Source of the DNA: Mycobacterium numidiamassiliense
GTDB lineage: Bacteria > Actinomycetota > Actinomycetes > Mycobacteriales > Mycobacteriaceae
Assembly: GCF_900157365.1 (NCBI RefSeq)
Contig: NZ_FUEZ01000004.1
Coordinates: 620,001-684,000, forward strand
Direction: 5' to 3'
DNA: 64,000 bases
In this document: piece by piece, positions 1 through 8,283 of the stretch
How positions within the stretch are numbered: position 1 is the first letter of the stretch
How the letters are laid out: each line of letters opens with the position of its first letter
Made by a program: the position numbers and the translations under genes
The notes under the pieces: generated by a model
Database searches by the model: none
Seen by the model: only the letters and a program-made list of their open reading frames with translations
Told to the model about the DNA's origin: nothing

Positions 1-1001
1 AAGGTGTCCGGGGCCGTCGACCGCTCGCCGTGTTCGCTTGGCGCGGCGGCGGCCAACTGCGAGATTTCCGCGGCCGCCGCCCGCAGCGACTGTCGGCCGG
101 AGTCGGTGATCGCCATCGCGTCGGGCTGCAATCCGCTGCTGCGCTGCGCCGCCTGGAACTCGCGGCCCAACTCGGCCGCTGTCATCGGCCGTTCCGCGGG
201 ATCGGTTGCCATCGCACGTTCGAACGCCGCGCAGACCGCGTCGGGGATGCCGGTGGGCCGCAAATCGGGGATCGGGGTGGTGTTGATGCGCAGATACTGC
301 GCGACAAGATCCTCACTCGTATGACGCTCGTATGGGGCGCTTCCGGCGATCAGGGTGTAAATGGTGGCGCCGAGCGAGTACACGTCGGAGGCGACGGTCG
401 CCGGATTGCCTGCCAACGACTCGGGCGGGGTGTAGTCGATGGTGCCGGAGAAGAACCCGCTCGATGTTTCGTACCCGCCCTCGATGTGGGCGATTCCGAA
501 GTCGGCCAGCTGCGGTTCACCGTAATCGTTCACAAGTACGTTCGCGGGCTTGATGTCTCGGTGCAGAATGCCCGACTTGTGCGCGGTTTCCAGTGCGCCG
601 CTTAGCTTCACACCAATCCGCATGGCCTCCGGCCAGGGGATCGGCCCCTCGCGGCGCAGCCGCACCGCCAGGGAATCCTCCGAGCAGTAAGGCATCACGA
701 TGAACGGCCGGCCACTCGCGGTGATGCCGACCCGGAGGATGTTGAGGATGTTCGGGTGTCCCGAGAGCCCGCCCATCGCGTAGCCCTCGCGCAGGAAACG
801 TTCCCGGCTCTCGTCGTCGAAATGCGACGGCAGCACCTTGATTGCGACGTGCCGTCCCAATGCGGTCTCGTGACACCGGTAGACCACGCCCGCGCCGCCT
901 TTGCCCACCTGACGAGCGTTGTCGAATCCGGCGGCGGCCAACTCCGCGGCGAGTCCGTTCAGCGCCGATGCCGGGCCATTGGTCTTGGGGGCTTCAGCCA
1001 C
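1..1001 (-). CDS. PknK-like serine/threonine protein kinase, N-terminal part (cut by window edge)
   Basis: The reverse strand reads from a GTG at 1001 into a complete kinase domain and runs off the left edge. Visible landmarks are the glycine loop GKGGAGVVY (residues 34-42), ATP lysine K55 in VAIKV, catalytic loop HRDIKPAN (147-154) and the DFG motif at 167-169, so an active kinase is expected. The wording around IVMPY, YGEPQL, DFGIA and ASDVYSLGAT is closest to the N-terminal kinase domain of mycobacterial PknK, whose remainder is an AAA/regulatory module that would lie outside the window. There is no membrane segment in the visible part. It is transcribed away from nat. In M. tuberculosis this place is taken by hsaB of the hsaADCB operon, so its presence is a local difference. 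The PknK-like assignment is by similarity recalled, not searched. Confidence 0.85.
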   Translation of the reverse strand, partial: MAEAPKTNGPASALNGLAAELAAAGFDNARQVGKGGAGVVYRCHETALGRHVAIKVLPSHFDDESRERFLREGYAMGGLSGHPNILNILRVGITASGRPFIVMPYCSEDSLAVRLRREGPIPWPEAMRIGVKLSGALETAHKSGILHRDIKPANVLVNDYGEPQLADFGIAHIEGGYETSSGFFSGTIDYTPPESLAGNPATVASDVYSLGATIYTLIAGSAPYERHTSEDLVAQYLRINTTPIPDLRPTGIPDAVCAAFERAMATDPAERPMTAAELGREFQAAQRSSGLQPDAMAITDSGRQSLRAAAAEISQLAAAAPSEHGERSTAPDT

Positions 1002-1166
1002 GTGCGCTCAACCTCCCTGCGTGTGTGCGACTCGCGGCCCTAAGCGTAACTAAACAAGACCCACCGCGCGCTGCGGACGAAGATCCTGGGTTGACCGCGA
1101 TTCAAGCCAAAGTCCTTCTGACGCCTAGGGTTTCCTGTTGGTTAACCTTCGGGCCAGAATGGGACC

Positions 1167-1997
1167 ATGACACTGGACCTGGCGGCGTACTTCAACCGGA
1201 TCAACTACCGCGGTGCTGTCGAGCCGACGTTCGACGTACTGCAGGACCTCATGACCGCTCACACCCGAACCATCCCGTTCGAAAACCTGGACCCGGTGAT
1301 GGGAGTCCCGGTCGACGACCTTGGTCCAGAGGCATTGGCCGACAAGCTGGTTCATCGGCGCCGGGGTGGCTACTGCTACGAGCAGAACGGGCTGATGGGC
1401 CATGTGCTGACCGAAGTCGGCTTTCGGGTGCGGCGGTTGGCCGGACGCGTGGTCTGGATGTCGCCGCCCGGCGCGCCGCTGCCGGCGCAGACCCACACGG
1501 TGTTGGCGGTGACGTTCCCTGGCTCTCAGGGCTCGTATCTGGTCGACGTCGGCTTCGGGGGTCAGACGTTGACCTCGCCCATTCGCTTCGAAACCGGCAC
1601 CGTCCAGCAGACCACCCACGAGCCGTACCGATTGGAGGACCGCGGCGAGGGGTTGGTGCTGCAGGCCCTGATTGCCGAGGAGTGGCGTCCGCTGTACGAA
1701 TTTTCCACGCGAACCCAACCCGCAATCGACCTGAAAGTGGGTAGCTGGTTCGTCTCAACCCACCCGTCGTCGCACTTTGTCACCGGCCTGATGGTGGCAC
1801 TGGTTACCGATGACGCGCGCTACAACCTTTCCGGTCGCGACCTGACCATCCACCGGACGGGCGGGTCGGAAAAAGTCCTCCTCGACGATGCGGCTGCCGT
1901 CCTCGAGACGCTGCGTGCACGATTCGGGATCAATATCGACGACCTCGGCGATCTCAGTGCGCTCGAATCGCGCATCGACGGCATTCTGCATAGTTGA
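1167..1997 (+). CDS. nat: Arylamine N-acetyltransferase NAT
   Basis: Cytosolic acetyl-CoA-dependent (and propionyl-CoA-dependent) N-acetyltransferase of 276 residues, the normal length for actinobacterial NATs. The catalytic triad is intact: C70 in RRGGYCYEQN, H110 in QTHTVL and D127 in LVDVGFGG. In M. tuberculosis nat (Rv3566c) is the last gene of the hsaADCB operon for steroid ring A/B cleavage and is thought to help dispose of sterol-derived acyl-CoA. Here it stands alone: the upstream neighbour is a divergent kinase, and no KstR-type operator is visible in the 165-bp gap, so control by KstR through that operon has been lost or moved. The start ATG at 1167 matches the family N-terminus. 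It runs in the same direction as the FAAL gene 236 bp downstream. Confidence 0.95.
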   Translation: MTLDLAAYFNRINYRGAVEPTFDVLQDLMTAHTRTIPFENLDPVMGVPVDDLGPEALADKLVHRRRGGYCYEQNGLMGHVLTEVGFRVRRLAGRVVWMSPPGAPLPAQTHTVLAVTFPGSQGSYLVDVGFGGQTLTSPIRFETGTVQQTTHEPYRLEDRGEGLVLQALIAEEWRPLYEFSTRTQPAIDLKVGSWFVSTHPSSHFVTGLMVALVTDDARYNLSGRDLTIHRTGGSEKVLLDDAAAVLETLRARFGINIDDLGDLSALESRIDGILHS

Positions 1998-2233
1998 AAA
2001 CCCGGGTAAGTGAGCCTGGGAATTTCGGAAATCTTTACAAATGTGAGCAATTTGCTTTCCGGTGATGACCAGCAGTTTTAGCGAGCGAAATAGCCGTTTC
2101 GGCAAGGTGTATGCTGGCAACCGCTCGATCGGCAACCAATTGATGTCAAATGGGGCGACATTAGGTGACAGTGACCTGCGCCATACCGCAGCGGGTAGGT
2201 TACTGACGAGCACGTCTATTAACGTGTCCTACC
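1998..2233 (+). other. Intergenic leader of the FAAL gene
   Basis: A 236-bp gene-free stretch, visibly more AT-rich than its surroundings between about 2020 and 2170. It probably holds the promoter of the fatty-acyl-AMP ligase gene. I see no KstR or KstR2 operator, no clear -35/-10 pair and no convincing hairpin. Confidence 0.4.
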
Positions 2234-4084
2234 GTGAGTCGGGATCACTGGTTGAACAATTTTGCGCCTACCTCGGGAGATGCGGATCCTGCCGCGTCGG
2301 CGGGCCGAGCCATCGTGGTGCCCGAGGGCTTGACGCTGACGTCGCACTTTGACAGCAACCGGGCGTCGCACGGCGACAGCCCGGCGTACCGCTTCCTGGA
2401 CTACTCCCATGACCACGATGGCCGGGCCGTCGTGCTCAGCTGGAACGAACTGTGGACCCGCGTCTGTGCGATCGGCGCCCGTCTGCGTCAGGTCACCCAG
2501 CCGGGGGATCGGGTGGCAATCCTGGCGCCACAGGGCCTCGAGTATGTGGCGGCCTTCTTCGGTGGTGTCTACGCCGGCAATATCCCGGTTCCCCTGTTCG
2601 CCCCGACCTTGTCGGGCCATACCGAGCGCCTGGCGGCGGTGCTCTCCGACGCCCGCCCCGCAGCGGTGTTGACGACCACGGCGGCCGCCGAGTCGGTTCG
2701 CACCTGCATTCGGACGTTGGTTCCCAACGAGCGCCCGCGGCTGATCGCGGTGGATGCGCTCCCGGACACGCTCGGTTCGACGTTCACCGGCGCGGCCATC
2801 GACACCGACGACGTCGCCTACCTGCAGTACACCTCGGGTTCGACCCGCACGCCGGCCGGGGTGGAGATCACCCACCGGTCCGTCTACACCAACGCGATGC
2901 AGATGGTCGTGACCGGCGGGCTGGACGTGGACGTTCGCACCGTGAGTTGGTTGCCGCTCTATCACGACATGGGCCTGATGATGGTCATGTTCACAGCGTT
3001 TTTCGGGGCCCACGTCACGCTGATGGACCCGATGGCCTTCCTGCGCCGGCCGTATCGATGGATCAAGCAATTGGGCATCGAGGCGACGTACGGCCGTACC
3101 TTCGCGGCCGCGCCGAACTTCGCCTTCGACCTGACCGCCGACCGGGGTTTGCCGCCCGCGGGTGAAGCCCTCGACCTGAGCAATGTCGTCTGCCTGCTCA
3201 ACGGGTCGGAGCCGGTGACGATGTCGGCCATCAAGAAATTCACCGCTGCTTTCGCGCCTTTCGGCCTGCCGGCGAATGCGGTCAAGCCGTCCTACGGGAT
3301 GGCCGAAGCAACGTTGTCGGTCGCCAGCATCGCCCAGGATGCCACGGCGAGCTCGATCTTCCTCGACCGCGAGCAGCTCGGCGTCGGGCGCGCGGTGACC
3401 GTCGCCCCCGATGCCACGGGCGCGGTCGAGCTTGTGTCGTGCGGGCAGCCGATCCCGGACCAGTGGGTGGTGATCGTCGACCCGGATGGCGCCGAGGTGC
3501 CCGATGGCACCGTCGGCGAGATCTGGTTGCACGGCGTCAACATTGCCCGCGGCTACTTCGGCCGCGAGGAGGAAACGCGCCGGGTATTCGGCAACAAGCT
3601 GCAGTCCCGGCTCGACAAGGGCAGCCACGCCGAAGGCGCCCCGGACAACGGCTGCTGGTTGGCCACCGGTGACCTCGGCGTCCACCTCGACGGCGAGTTG
3701 TACCTGACCGGGCGGATCAAGGACCTGATCATTCTCGACGGCAGCAACCACTACCCGACGGACATCGAGACCACGGTCAGTGAAGCGTCGCCCGCCATCC
3801 GCACCGGCTACGTCGCCGCGTTCTCGGTGCCGGCCGACGCGGTCGACTCACCGAGCAGCACCGGGGAGCAGGTCGTCGTGATCGCCGAGCGCGCCGCGGG
3901 GGCCGGCCGCACCGACCCGGAGCAGGTCGCCGAGACTGTGCGGGCGGCGGTCTCGCGCGGTCACCACGTCCGGATTGCCGACCTGAGACTGGTTGCCGCG
4001 GGCGCCATTCCCCGCACCACCAGCGGCAAGCTCGCCCGCAGTGCCTGCCGGGCTGAATATCTCGCGGGCGAGTTCAACCGCTGA
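2234..4084 (+). CDS. Fatty-acyl-AMP ligase (FAAL), FadD32-like family
   Basis: 616-residue member of the adenylate-forming superfamily. The P-loop reads YTSGSTRTPAGV, the form typical of mycobacterial FAALs rather than the lysine-containing P-loop of acyl-CoA ligases. The downstream motifs WLPLYHDMGLM, PSYGMAEATL, ATGDLG and the terminal TTSGKLARS also fit. FAALs make acyl-adenylates and normally pass them to a polyketide synthase or acyl carrier protein for lipid assembly. No PKS, NRPS or ACP gene lies beside it, so it is an orphan with an unknown partner. The GTG start at 2234 gives the usual N-terminus. The 3' end overlaps convergent aspB by 11 bp. In M. tuberculosis nat and aspB are neighbours, so this gene is an addition at that junction. 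I cannot say which FadD number it corresponds to. Confidence 0.85.
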   Translation: MSRDHWLNNFAPTSGDADPAASAGRAIVVPEGLTLTSHFDSNRASHGDSPAYRFLDYSHDHDGRAVVLSWNELWTRVCAIGARLRQVTQPGDRVAILAPQGLEYVAAFFGGVYAGNIPVPLFAPTLSGHTERLAAVLSDARPAAVLTTTAAAESVRTCIRTLVPNERPRLIAVDALPDTLGSTFTGAAIDTDDVAYLQYTSGSTRTPAGVEITHRSVYTNAMQMVVTGGLDVDVRTVSWLPLYHDMGLMMVMFTAFFGAHVTLMDPMAFLRRPYRWIKQLGIEATYGRTFAAAPNFAFDLTADRGLPPAGEALDLSNVVCLLNGSEPVTMSAIKKFTAAFAPFGLPANAVKPSYGMAEATLSVASIAQDATASSIFLDREQLGVGRAVTVAPDATGAVELVSCGQPIPDQWVVIVDPDGAEVPDGTVGEIWLHGVNIARGYFGREEETRRVFGNKLQSRLDKGSHAEGAPDNGCWLATGDLGVHLDGELYLTGRIKDLIILDGSNHYPTDIETTVSEASPAIRTGYVAAFSVPADAVDSPSSTGEQVVVIAERAAGAGRTDPEQVAETVRAAVSRGHHVRIADLRLVAAGAIPRTTSGKLARSACRAEYLAGEFNR

Positions 4085-5243
4085 CCGACAGCCACGGCCC
4101 CAACCGGCGCAGAGCTTCTTCGATGTCGCTCGTCGGTCCGGCGAACGACAGCCGCACGAAGCGGTTGCCCAGCACGGTGTCGAAGTCGACGCCCGGCGCG
4201 ATAGCAACGCCTGTATCGGCCAACAGCTTTGAACAAAAAGCCATCGAGTCGTCGGTGAAGTCCGAGACGTCGGCGTAGACATAAAAGGCACCGTCAGTCG
4301 GTGCGAGCCGGTCGATGCCGATGCGGCGCAGCCCGTCGAGCAGCAGCGAGCGGTTGACCGTGTAGTGGTGCAGGTTGCCGTCGGCCTCGGCGGTTGCCTC
4401 CGGGGTAAACGCCGCCACCGCGGCGAGCTGCGACAGCACCGGCGGGCAGATGGTGAAGTTACCCGTCAGGCAGTCCACGGCGCGACGCAGCTCCGCCGGC
4501 ACCAGCAACCAGCCCAGCCGCCAGCCGGTCATCGCGTAGTACTTGGAGAAGCTGTTGACCACCAACGAGTTTCGCGATGTCTGCCAGGCGCAGCTGGTCT
4601 GCGGCGATCCTTCGTAGACCAGGCCGTGGTACACCTCGTCGCTGATCAGCCGCACCCCGGATTCGTCGCACCACGACGCGATGGCCGCCAACTCGTCCGC
4701 CGATATCACCGTTCCGGTGGGGTTCGCCGGACTGGCGACGATCACGCCGCGCACCGGCGGGTCGAGCTCGGCGAGCATCTGTGCGGTCGGCTGGAACCGG
4801 GTCTGCGGCCCACAGGGTATCTCGACGACCTCACAACCCAACGCTGACAAGATGTTTCGGTAGCACGGATACCCTGGGCTGGCCAGTGCCACCCGATCAC
4901 CCACGTCGAAGCACGCCAGAAAGGCGAGCAGAAACCCTCCGGAGGAGCCGGTGGTGATCACCACCGCGTCGGGCTCGACGTCGATGCCGTACTGGCGTCG
5001 GTAGTCCGCCGCGATGGCGGCACGCAGCTCGGGAATCCCCAGTGCCACGGTATAACCCAGCTGGTTGACATGCAGGGCTGCCGCGGCCGCGGCCCGCACC
5101 GGCTCGGGCGCCCCCACGCTGGGCTGTCCCGCCGACAGGTTGACCAGATCTCCGTGACTGCGCTGGCGATCGGCGGCCGCCAGCCACACGTCCATCACGT
5201 GGAAAGGCGGAATGCCGGCACGCAGTGCGACGGAGGTGTTCAC
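4074..5243 (-). CDS. aspB: PLP-dependent aminotransferase AspB (class I/II)
   Basis: 389-residue fold-type I aminotransferase, orthologue of Rv3565. The Schiff-base lysine is K234 in NSFSKYYAMTGW. The substrate-domain motif SPANPTG (171-177) and the SDEVYHGLVY segment (201-210) are present. The true substrate is unknown; annotation as an aspartate aminotransferase is by family only. It is the last gene of the fadD3-fadE31-fadE32-fadE33-aspB operon: its ATG overlaps the stop of fadE33 by 4 bp, so it should be translated together with the HIP-degradation genes and be under KstR2. The 3' end overlaps the FAAL gene by 11 bp in convergent orientation. Confidence 0.9.
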   Translation of the reverse strand: MNTSVALRAGIPPFHVMDVWLAAADRQRSHGDLVNLSAGQPSVGAPEPVRAAAAAALHVNQLGYTVALGIPELRAAIAADYRRQYGIDVEPDAVVITTGSSGGFLLAFLACFDVGDRVALASPGYPCYRNILSALGCEVVEIPCGPQTRFQPTAQMLAELDPPVRGVIVASPANPTGTVISADELAAIASWCDESGVRLISDEVYHGLVYEGSPQTSCAWQTSRNSLVVNSFSKYYAMTGWRLGWLLVPAELRRAVDCLTGNFTICPPVLSQLAAVAAFTPEATAEADGNLHHYTVNRSLLLDGLRRIGIDRLAPTDGAFYVYADVSDFTDDSMAFCSKLLADTGVAIAPGVDFDTVLGNRFVRLSFAGPTSDIEEALRRLGPWLSVSG

Positions 5244-6190
5244 GACGTTTCGAGCACCTCGGACTCCAGTTGGCCCAGCAGCTCCCGCGGTGAACCGAGC
5301 AGATGCGAACTGCCATGTGCGCGTTTGAAATACAAATGCATGTCATGTTCCCAGGTGATGGCAATGCCACCGTGTATCTGAATGCCTTCGCTCGCCACAC
5401 TACACAGCGCTTCGGTGGCGAGCAGCCGTGCGGTTGCGGCGTTGGTCGGTGTGGGGTCGTCGCACGCGTCGGCCACCACCGCCCGGGCCGCGGACACCAC
5501 GACGTACAGGTCGGCCATCCGATGCTTGAGCGCCTGGAAGCTGCCGATCGGACGGCCGAATTGCACACGACTCTTGGCATATTCGACGGTCAGGTCCAGG
5601 CAACGCTCGGCGGCGCCGATCTGCTCGGCCGCCAGCAGGATGGCCGCGCGATCAGCCAGGCCCGGGTCGGGGCCCAGCGTGACGGTGTCCTGGGGCTGGA
5701 TTCGGGCCAGCCTGCGGGTGGGGTCCATCGTGGCGACCGGCTCGGCGCTGAACCGAGTCCACCTGCTCAGCTGACCATCGGCCGCCGCGACGACGACGTC
5801 GGCGATGTCTCCGTTGACGACATAGTCGGCATCGAGCACCAGCGCCCCGATCGAGCCACCCTCGGCGAGGGCCTCCAGCGTTGCGGTGTCCGGCTCGGGG
5901 GCGGCCAGCAGCGCCAGCTCGGCCAATGTGGTGCCCAGCAGTGGGGACGGCACCAGGGCGCGGCCCAGCTCCTGCAAAACCACTGCGGCGTCGCCCAATT
6001 CACCGCCGGCCCCGCCTAGGTCCTCGGGTATCACCAGCGCCGCGGCGCCGACCTGCTCGCACAGCAGCTGCCACAGCGACTCGTCGTAGCCCCGGTCCGA
6101 CTCCATCCCCGCGCGCACTGCCGCCGGTCCGGCGTGCTTGGCGACCAGGGCGGCGACGGTCTCGCGCAGCAGCTCCCGCTCTTCGCTCAC
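5240..6190 (-). CDS. ipdE2: Acyl-CoA dehydrogenase FadE33 / IpdE2, beta-like subunit
   Basis: A GTG start at 6190 gives 316 residues, close to Rv3564. The frame is open further upstream, but that part is antisense to fadE32. It is shorter than a normal homotetrameric ACAD (about 380 residues), as expected for one half of the alpha2beta2 heterotetrameric steroid ACADs. The C-terminal pattern GIQIHGGIAITWEHD is typical ACAD. In M. tuberculosis and M. smegmatis this protein pairs with FadE30 (IpdE1), encoded across the divergent promoter, to dehydrogenate 5-OH-HIP-CoA; the same partner is present here at 9905. It overlaps fadE32 and aspB by 4 bp each. Confidence 0.9.
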   Translation of the reverse strand: MSEERELLRETVAALVAKHAGPAAVRAGMESDRGYDESLWQLLCEQVGAAALVIPEDLGGAGGELGDAAVVLQELGRALVPSPLLGTTLAELALLAAPEPDTATLEALAEGGSIGALVLDADYVVNGDIADVVVAAADGQLSRWTRFSAEPVATMDPTRRLARIQPQDTVTLGPDPGLADRAAILLAAEQIGAAERCLDLTVEYAKSRVQFGRPIGSFQALKHRMADLYVVVSAARAVVADACDDPTPTNAATARLLATEALCSVASEGIQIHGGIAITWEHDMHLYFKRAHGSSHLLGSPRELLGQLESEVLETS

Positions 6191-7140
6191 AATGCCTCCA
6201 AGACTCGCCGGCGATGGGCCTCCGGTGTGCCCCACGCCGATCGCAATGCCTGCACCCGCAGCAACCACAGCGACAGGTCGTGTTCCTGGGTGAACCCGAT
6301 CGCGCCGTGGGTCTGCAGCGCCGAGCGGGCGGCCAGGAGCCCCGCGTCGGAGGCCGCTGCCTTGGCCGCGCTCACGTCGCGCGCTGCATCGCCCGCGTCG
6401 TCGGCCAACGCTAAAGCCGCCCCGTACACCAGCGGTCGAGCCAGCTCGATCGCGATGTGCACGTCGGCCAGCTTGTGTTTGATGGCCTGGTACGAGCCGA
6501 TCAGCCGGCCGAACTGGCTGCGTTGCTTGGCGTAGTCGACGGTGTCGGTAAGCAGCGCCTCGGCCGCTCCCACTACATGCGCGGCGGTGGCCAATGCCCC
6601 GAATTCGTAGGCACGCTTGACATCTGCCTGCCAGGACTGCCCGGTGGCCGTCACGTCGTATAGGCGCCGGCTTGGGTCGACGGATCGCCGGCATTCGCCG
6701 GTCGAGGCTTCGCTGACACCGTTCTCGTCGGCGAGCAGCACCAGGCCGGCCGCCTCGGCGTCGACCGCACGCGGCGTGTCCGGAGGCAGGGCGACCGTGG
6801 CGATCAGCTCACCAGACGCCAGCTGCCCGCTGCGCTCATCATCGGCGAGCAAAATCGGTGCGACGGCGATGGATTCGGTGACGGGTCCGGGTACGCACCA
6901 GCGGCCGAGTCGTTCCAGGGCAACCACCAGGTCCACTGGATCGGCACCGAGGCCGTCGAATTTCTCCGGCACCACCAGCGCGGTGACGCCGAGGTTGGCC
7001 AACTGCTCCCACACCTTGCGGCCGGGCGCGACGTCGCCGTCGGCCCAGGCGCGGATCGCACCGGGCAGGTCGGCCGCGCCCAGCGCCGCGTCGATACTGG
7101 CGGCGAAGTCGCGCTGCTGTTCGTCGAGCGCAAATTTCAC
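6187..7140 (-). CDS. fadE32: Acyl-CoA dehydrogenase FadE32, short heteromeric-type subunit
   Basis: 317 residues, orthologue of Rv3563. The ATG at 7140 begins with MKFALDEQQRDF, a usual ACAD N-terminus. Like FadE33 it has the reduced length of a non-catalytic-type subunit and ends in the ALQTHGAIGFTQEHDLSLW region seen in ACAD C-terminal bundles. The likely partner is FadE31, encoded immediately upstream. The precise substrate in the HIP pathway is not established by sequence. It sits in the fadD3 operon with 4-bp overlaps on both sides, so coupled translation is likely. Confidence 0.88.
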   Translation of the reverse strand: MKFALDEQQRDFAASIDAALGAADLPGAIRAWADGDVAPGRKVWEQLANLGVTALVVPEKFDGLGADPVDLVVALERLGRWCVPGPVTESIAVAPILLADDERSGQLASGELIATVALPPDTPRAVDAEAAGLVLLADENGVSEASTGECRRSVDPSRRLYDVTATGQSWQADVKRAYEFGALATAAHVVGAAEALLTDTVDYAKQRSQFGRLIGSYQAIKHKLADVHIAIELARPLVYGAALALADDAGDAARDVSAAKAAASDAGLLAARSALQTHGAIGFTQEHDLSLWLLRVQALRSAWGTPEAHRRRVLEAL

Positions 7141-8282
7141 TTCTTGCTCCCGGACTTTTCACGCGGCAGCCCCAGCAGCCGCTCGGAGATGATGTTGCGC
7201 TGAATCTCGTTGGTGCCGGCGTAGATTGGACCGCCCAGCGCGAACAGCAAGCCCTCGGTCCACGGGCCGGCGATCTCGCCGTCGGCGGCGCGCAGGTCTA
7301 GCGCGGTCTGATGGATCGCCACATCGAGGTCGGACCAAAACACCTTCGTCACCGACGATTCCGCCCCGAGCTCACCGCCGGCGGCCAGCCTGGTCACCGT
7401 GCCGAACGTCTGCAGCCGGTAGGCCTGCGCCTTGATCCACGCATCGGCGACCCGGTCGGTGAATTCGACGGGGGAGCCGCTGTCCTTCCATAACTGGACC
7501 AGCCGCGCGGCGGCCGCCACGAAGCGGGCCGGGCTGCGCAGCGACATGCCACGCTCGTTGCTGGTCGTACTCATGGCCGCCCGCCAACCGTCGTTCGGGG
7601 CGCCGATGACGTCCTCGTCCGGCACGAAGACGTCATCGAGGAAGATCTCGCCGAAGCCGGTGTCGCCGCCCAACTGGACGATGGGCCGCACCGTGACGCC
7701 GCTGGCCAACAGGTCGAACATGAAGTAGGTCAGGCCGTTATGCCGTTCGGCCGTCGGGTCGGACCGGAACAGTCCGAAGCCCATCTCGGCGAACGGCGCC
7801 CGCGAGCTCCAGATCTTCTGCCCGTTCAGCAACCAGCCGCCATCGGTTCTGGTGGCCGTGGACCGCAGCGAGGCCAGGTCGCTGCCGGACTCGGGTTCCG
7901 ACCAGGCCTGCGCCCAGATCTGCTCGCCGCTGGCCATTTTCGGCAGTATTCGGTCGAGCTGCTCCTCGGTGCCATGGGCAAACAGGGTGGGCGCCAGCAT
8001 CGAGGTGCCGTTGGCGCTGGCCCGGCCAGGGGCCCCGGCGCGGAAATACTCCTCCTCGAACACCACCCAATGCAGCAGCGGCGCGTCGCGGCCGCCGTAC
8101 TTCTTCGGCCAGTTGATCACCGACAGGCCCGCGTCGAACAGCACTTTGTCCCAATGCCTGTGCTGTGCAAAGCCGTCCGCGTTGTCATAGGACTTCGTCG
8201 GGATCGACTCGGTGTTGGTAGACAGGAATTCCCGCACCTCGGCTTGGAACGCCCGGGTATCTTCGTCCAGTTCCAGATCCAA
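7137..8282 (-). CDS. fadE31: Acyl-CoA dehydrogenase FadE31, full-length subunit
   Basis: Full-length ACAD subunit of 381 residues from a TTG at 8282, just behind the fadD3 stop (TGA-A-TTG). The frame is open further upstream, but that part is antisense-like extension over fadD3. Homologous proteins begin with the LELDEDTRAFQAEVREFL segment, which supports this start. Substrate-binding and FAD motifs WAQAWSEPESGSDLA and the C-terminal AGTNEIQRNIISERLLGLPR are intact. Orthologue of Rv3562, in the KstR2 regulon. It is expected to act on a HIP-derived acyl-CoA with FadE32 as partner; this pairing is inferred from adjacency. Confidence 0.88.
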   Translation of the reverse strand: MDLELDEDTRAFQAEVREFLSTNTESIPTKSYDNADGFAQHRHWDKVLFDAGLSVINWPKKYGGRDAPLLHWVVFEEEYFRAGAPGRASANGTSMLAPTLFAHGTEEQLDRILPKMASGEQIWAQAWSEPESGSDLASLRSTATRTDGGWLLNGQKIWSSRAPFAEMGFGLFRSDPTAERHNGLTYFMFDLLASGVTVRPIVQLGGDTGFGEIFLDDVFVPDEDVIGAPNDGWRAAMSTTSNERGMSLRSPARFVAAAARLVQLWKDSGSPVEFTDRVADAWIKAQAYRLQTFGTVTRLAAGGELGAESSVTKVFWSDLDVAIHQTALDLRAADGEIAGPWTEGLLFALGGPIYAGTNEIQRNIISERLLGLPREKSGSKK

Positions 8283-8283
8283 T

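Noticed and set aside
1022..1166. KstR operator for nat
   Set aside because: No sequence fits the consensus even with one change in each half-site core.
2219..3751. A 510-codon open frame on the reverse strand across the FAAL gene
   Set aside because: It has low-complexity Arg/Gly/Asp-rich translation with no family motifs and is a GC-driven antisense shadow of the FAAL gene. Many similar shadows occur over most genes here.
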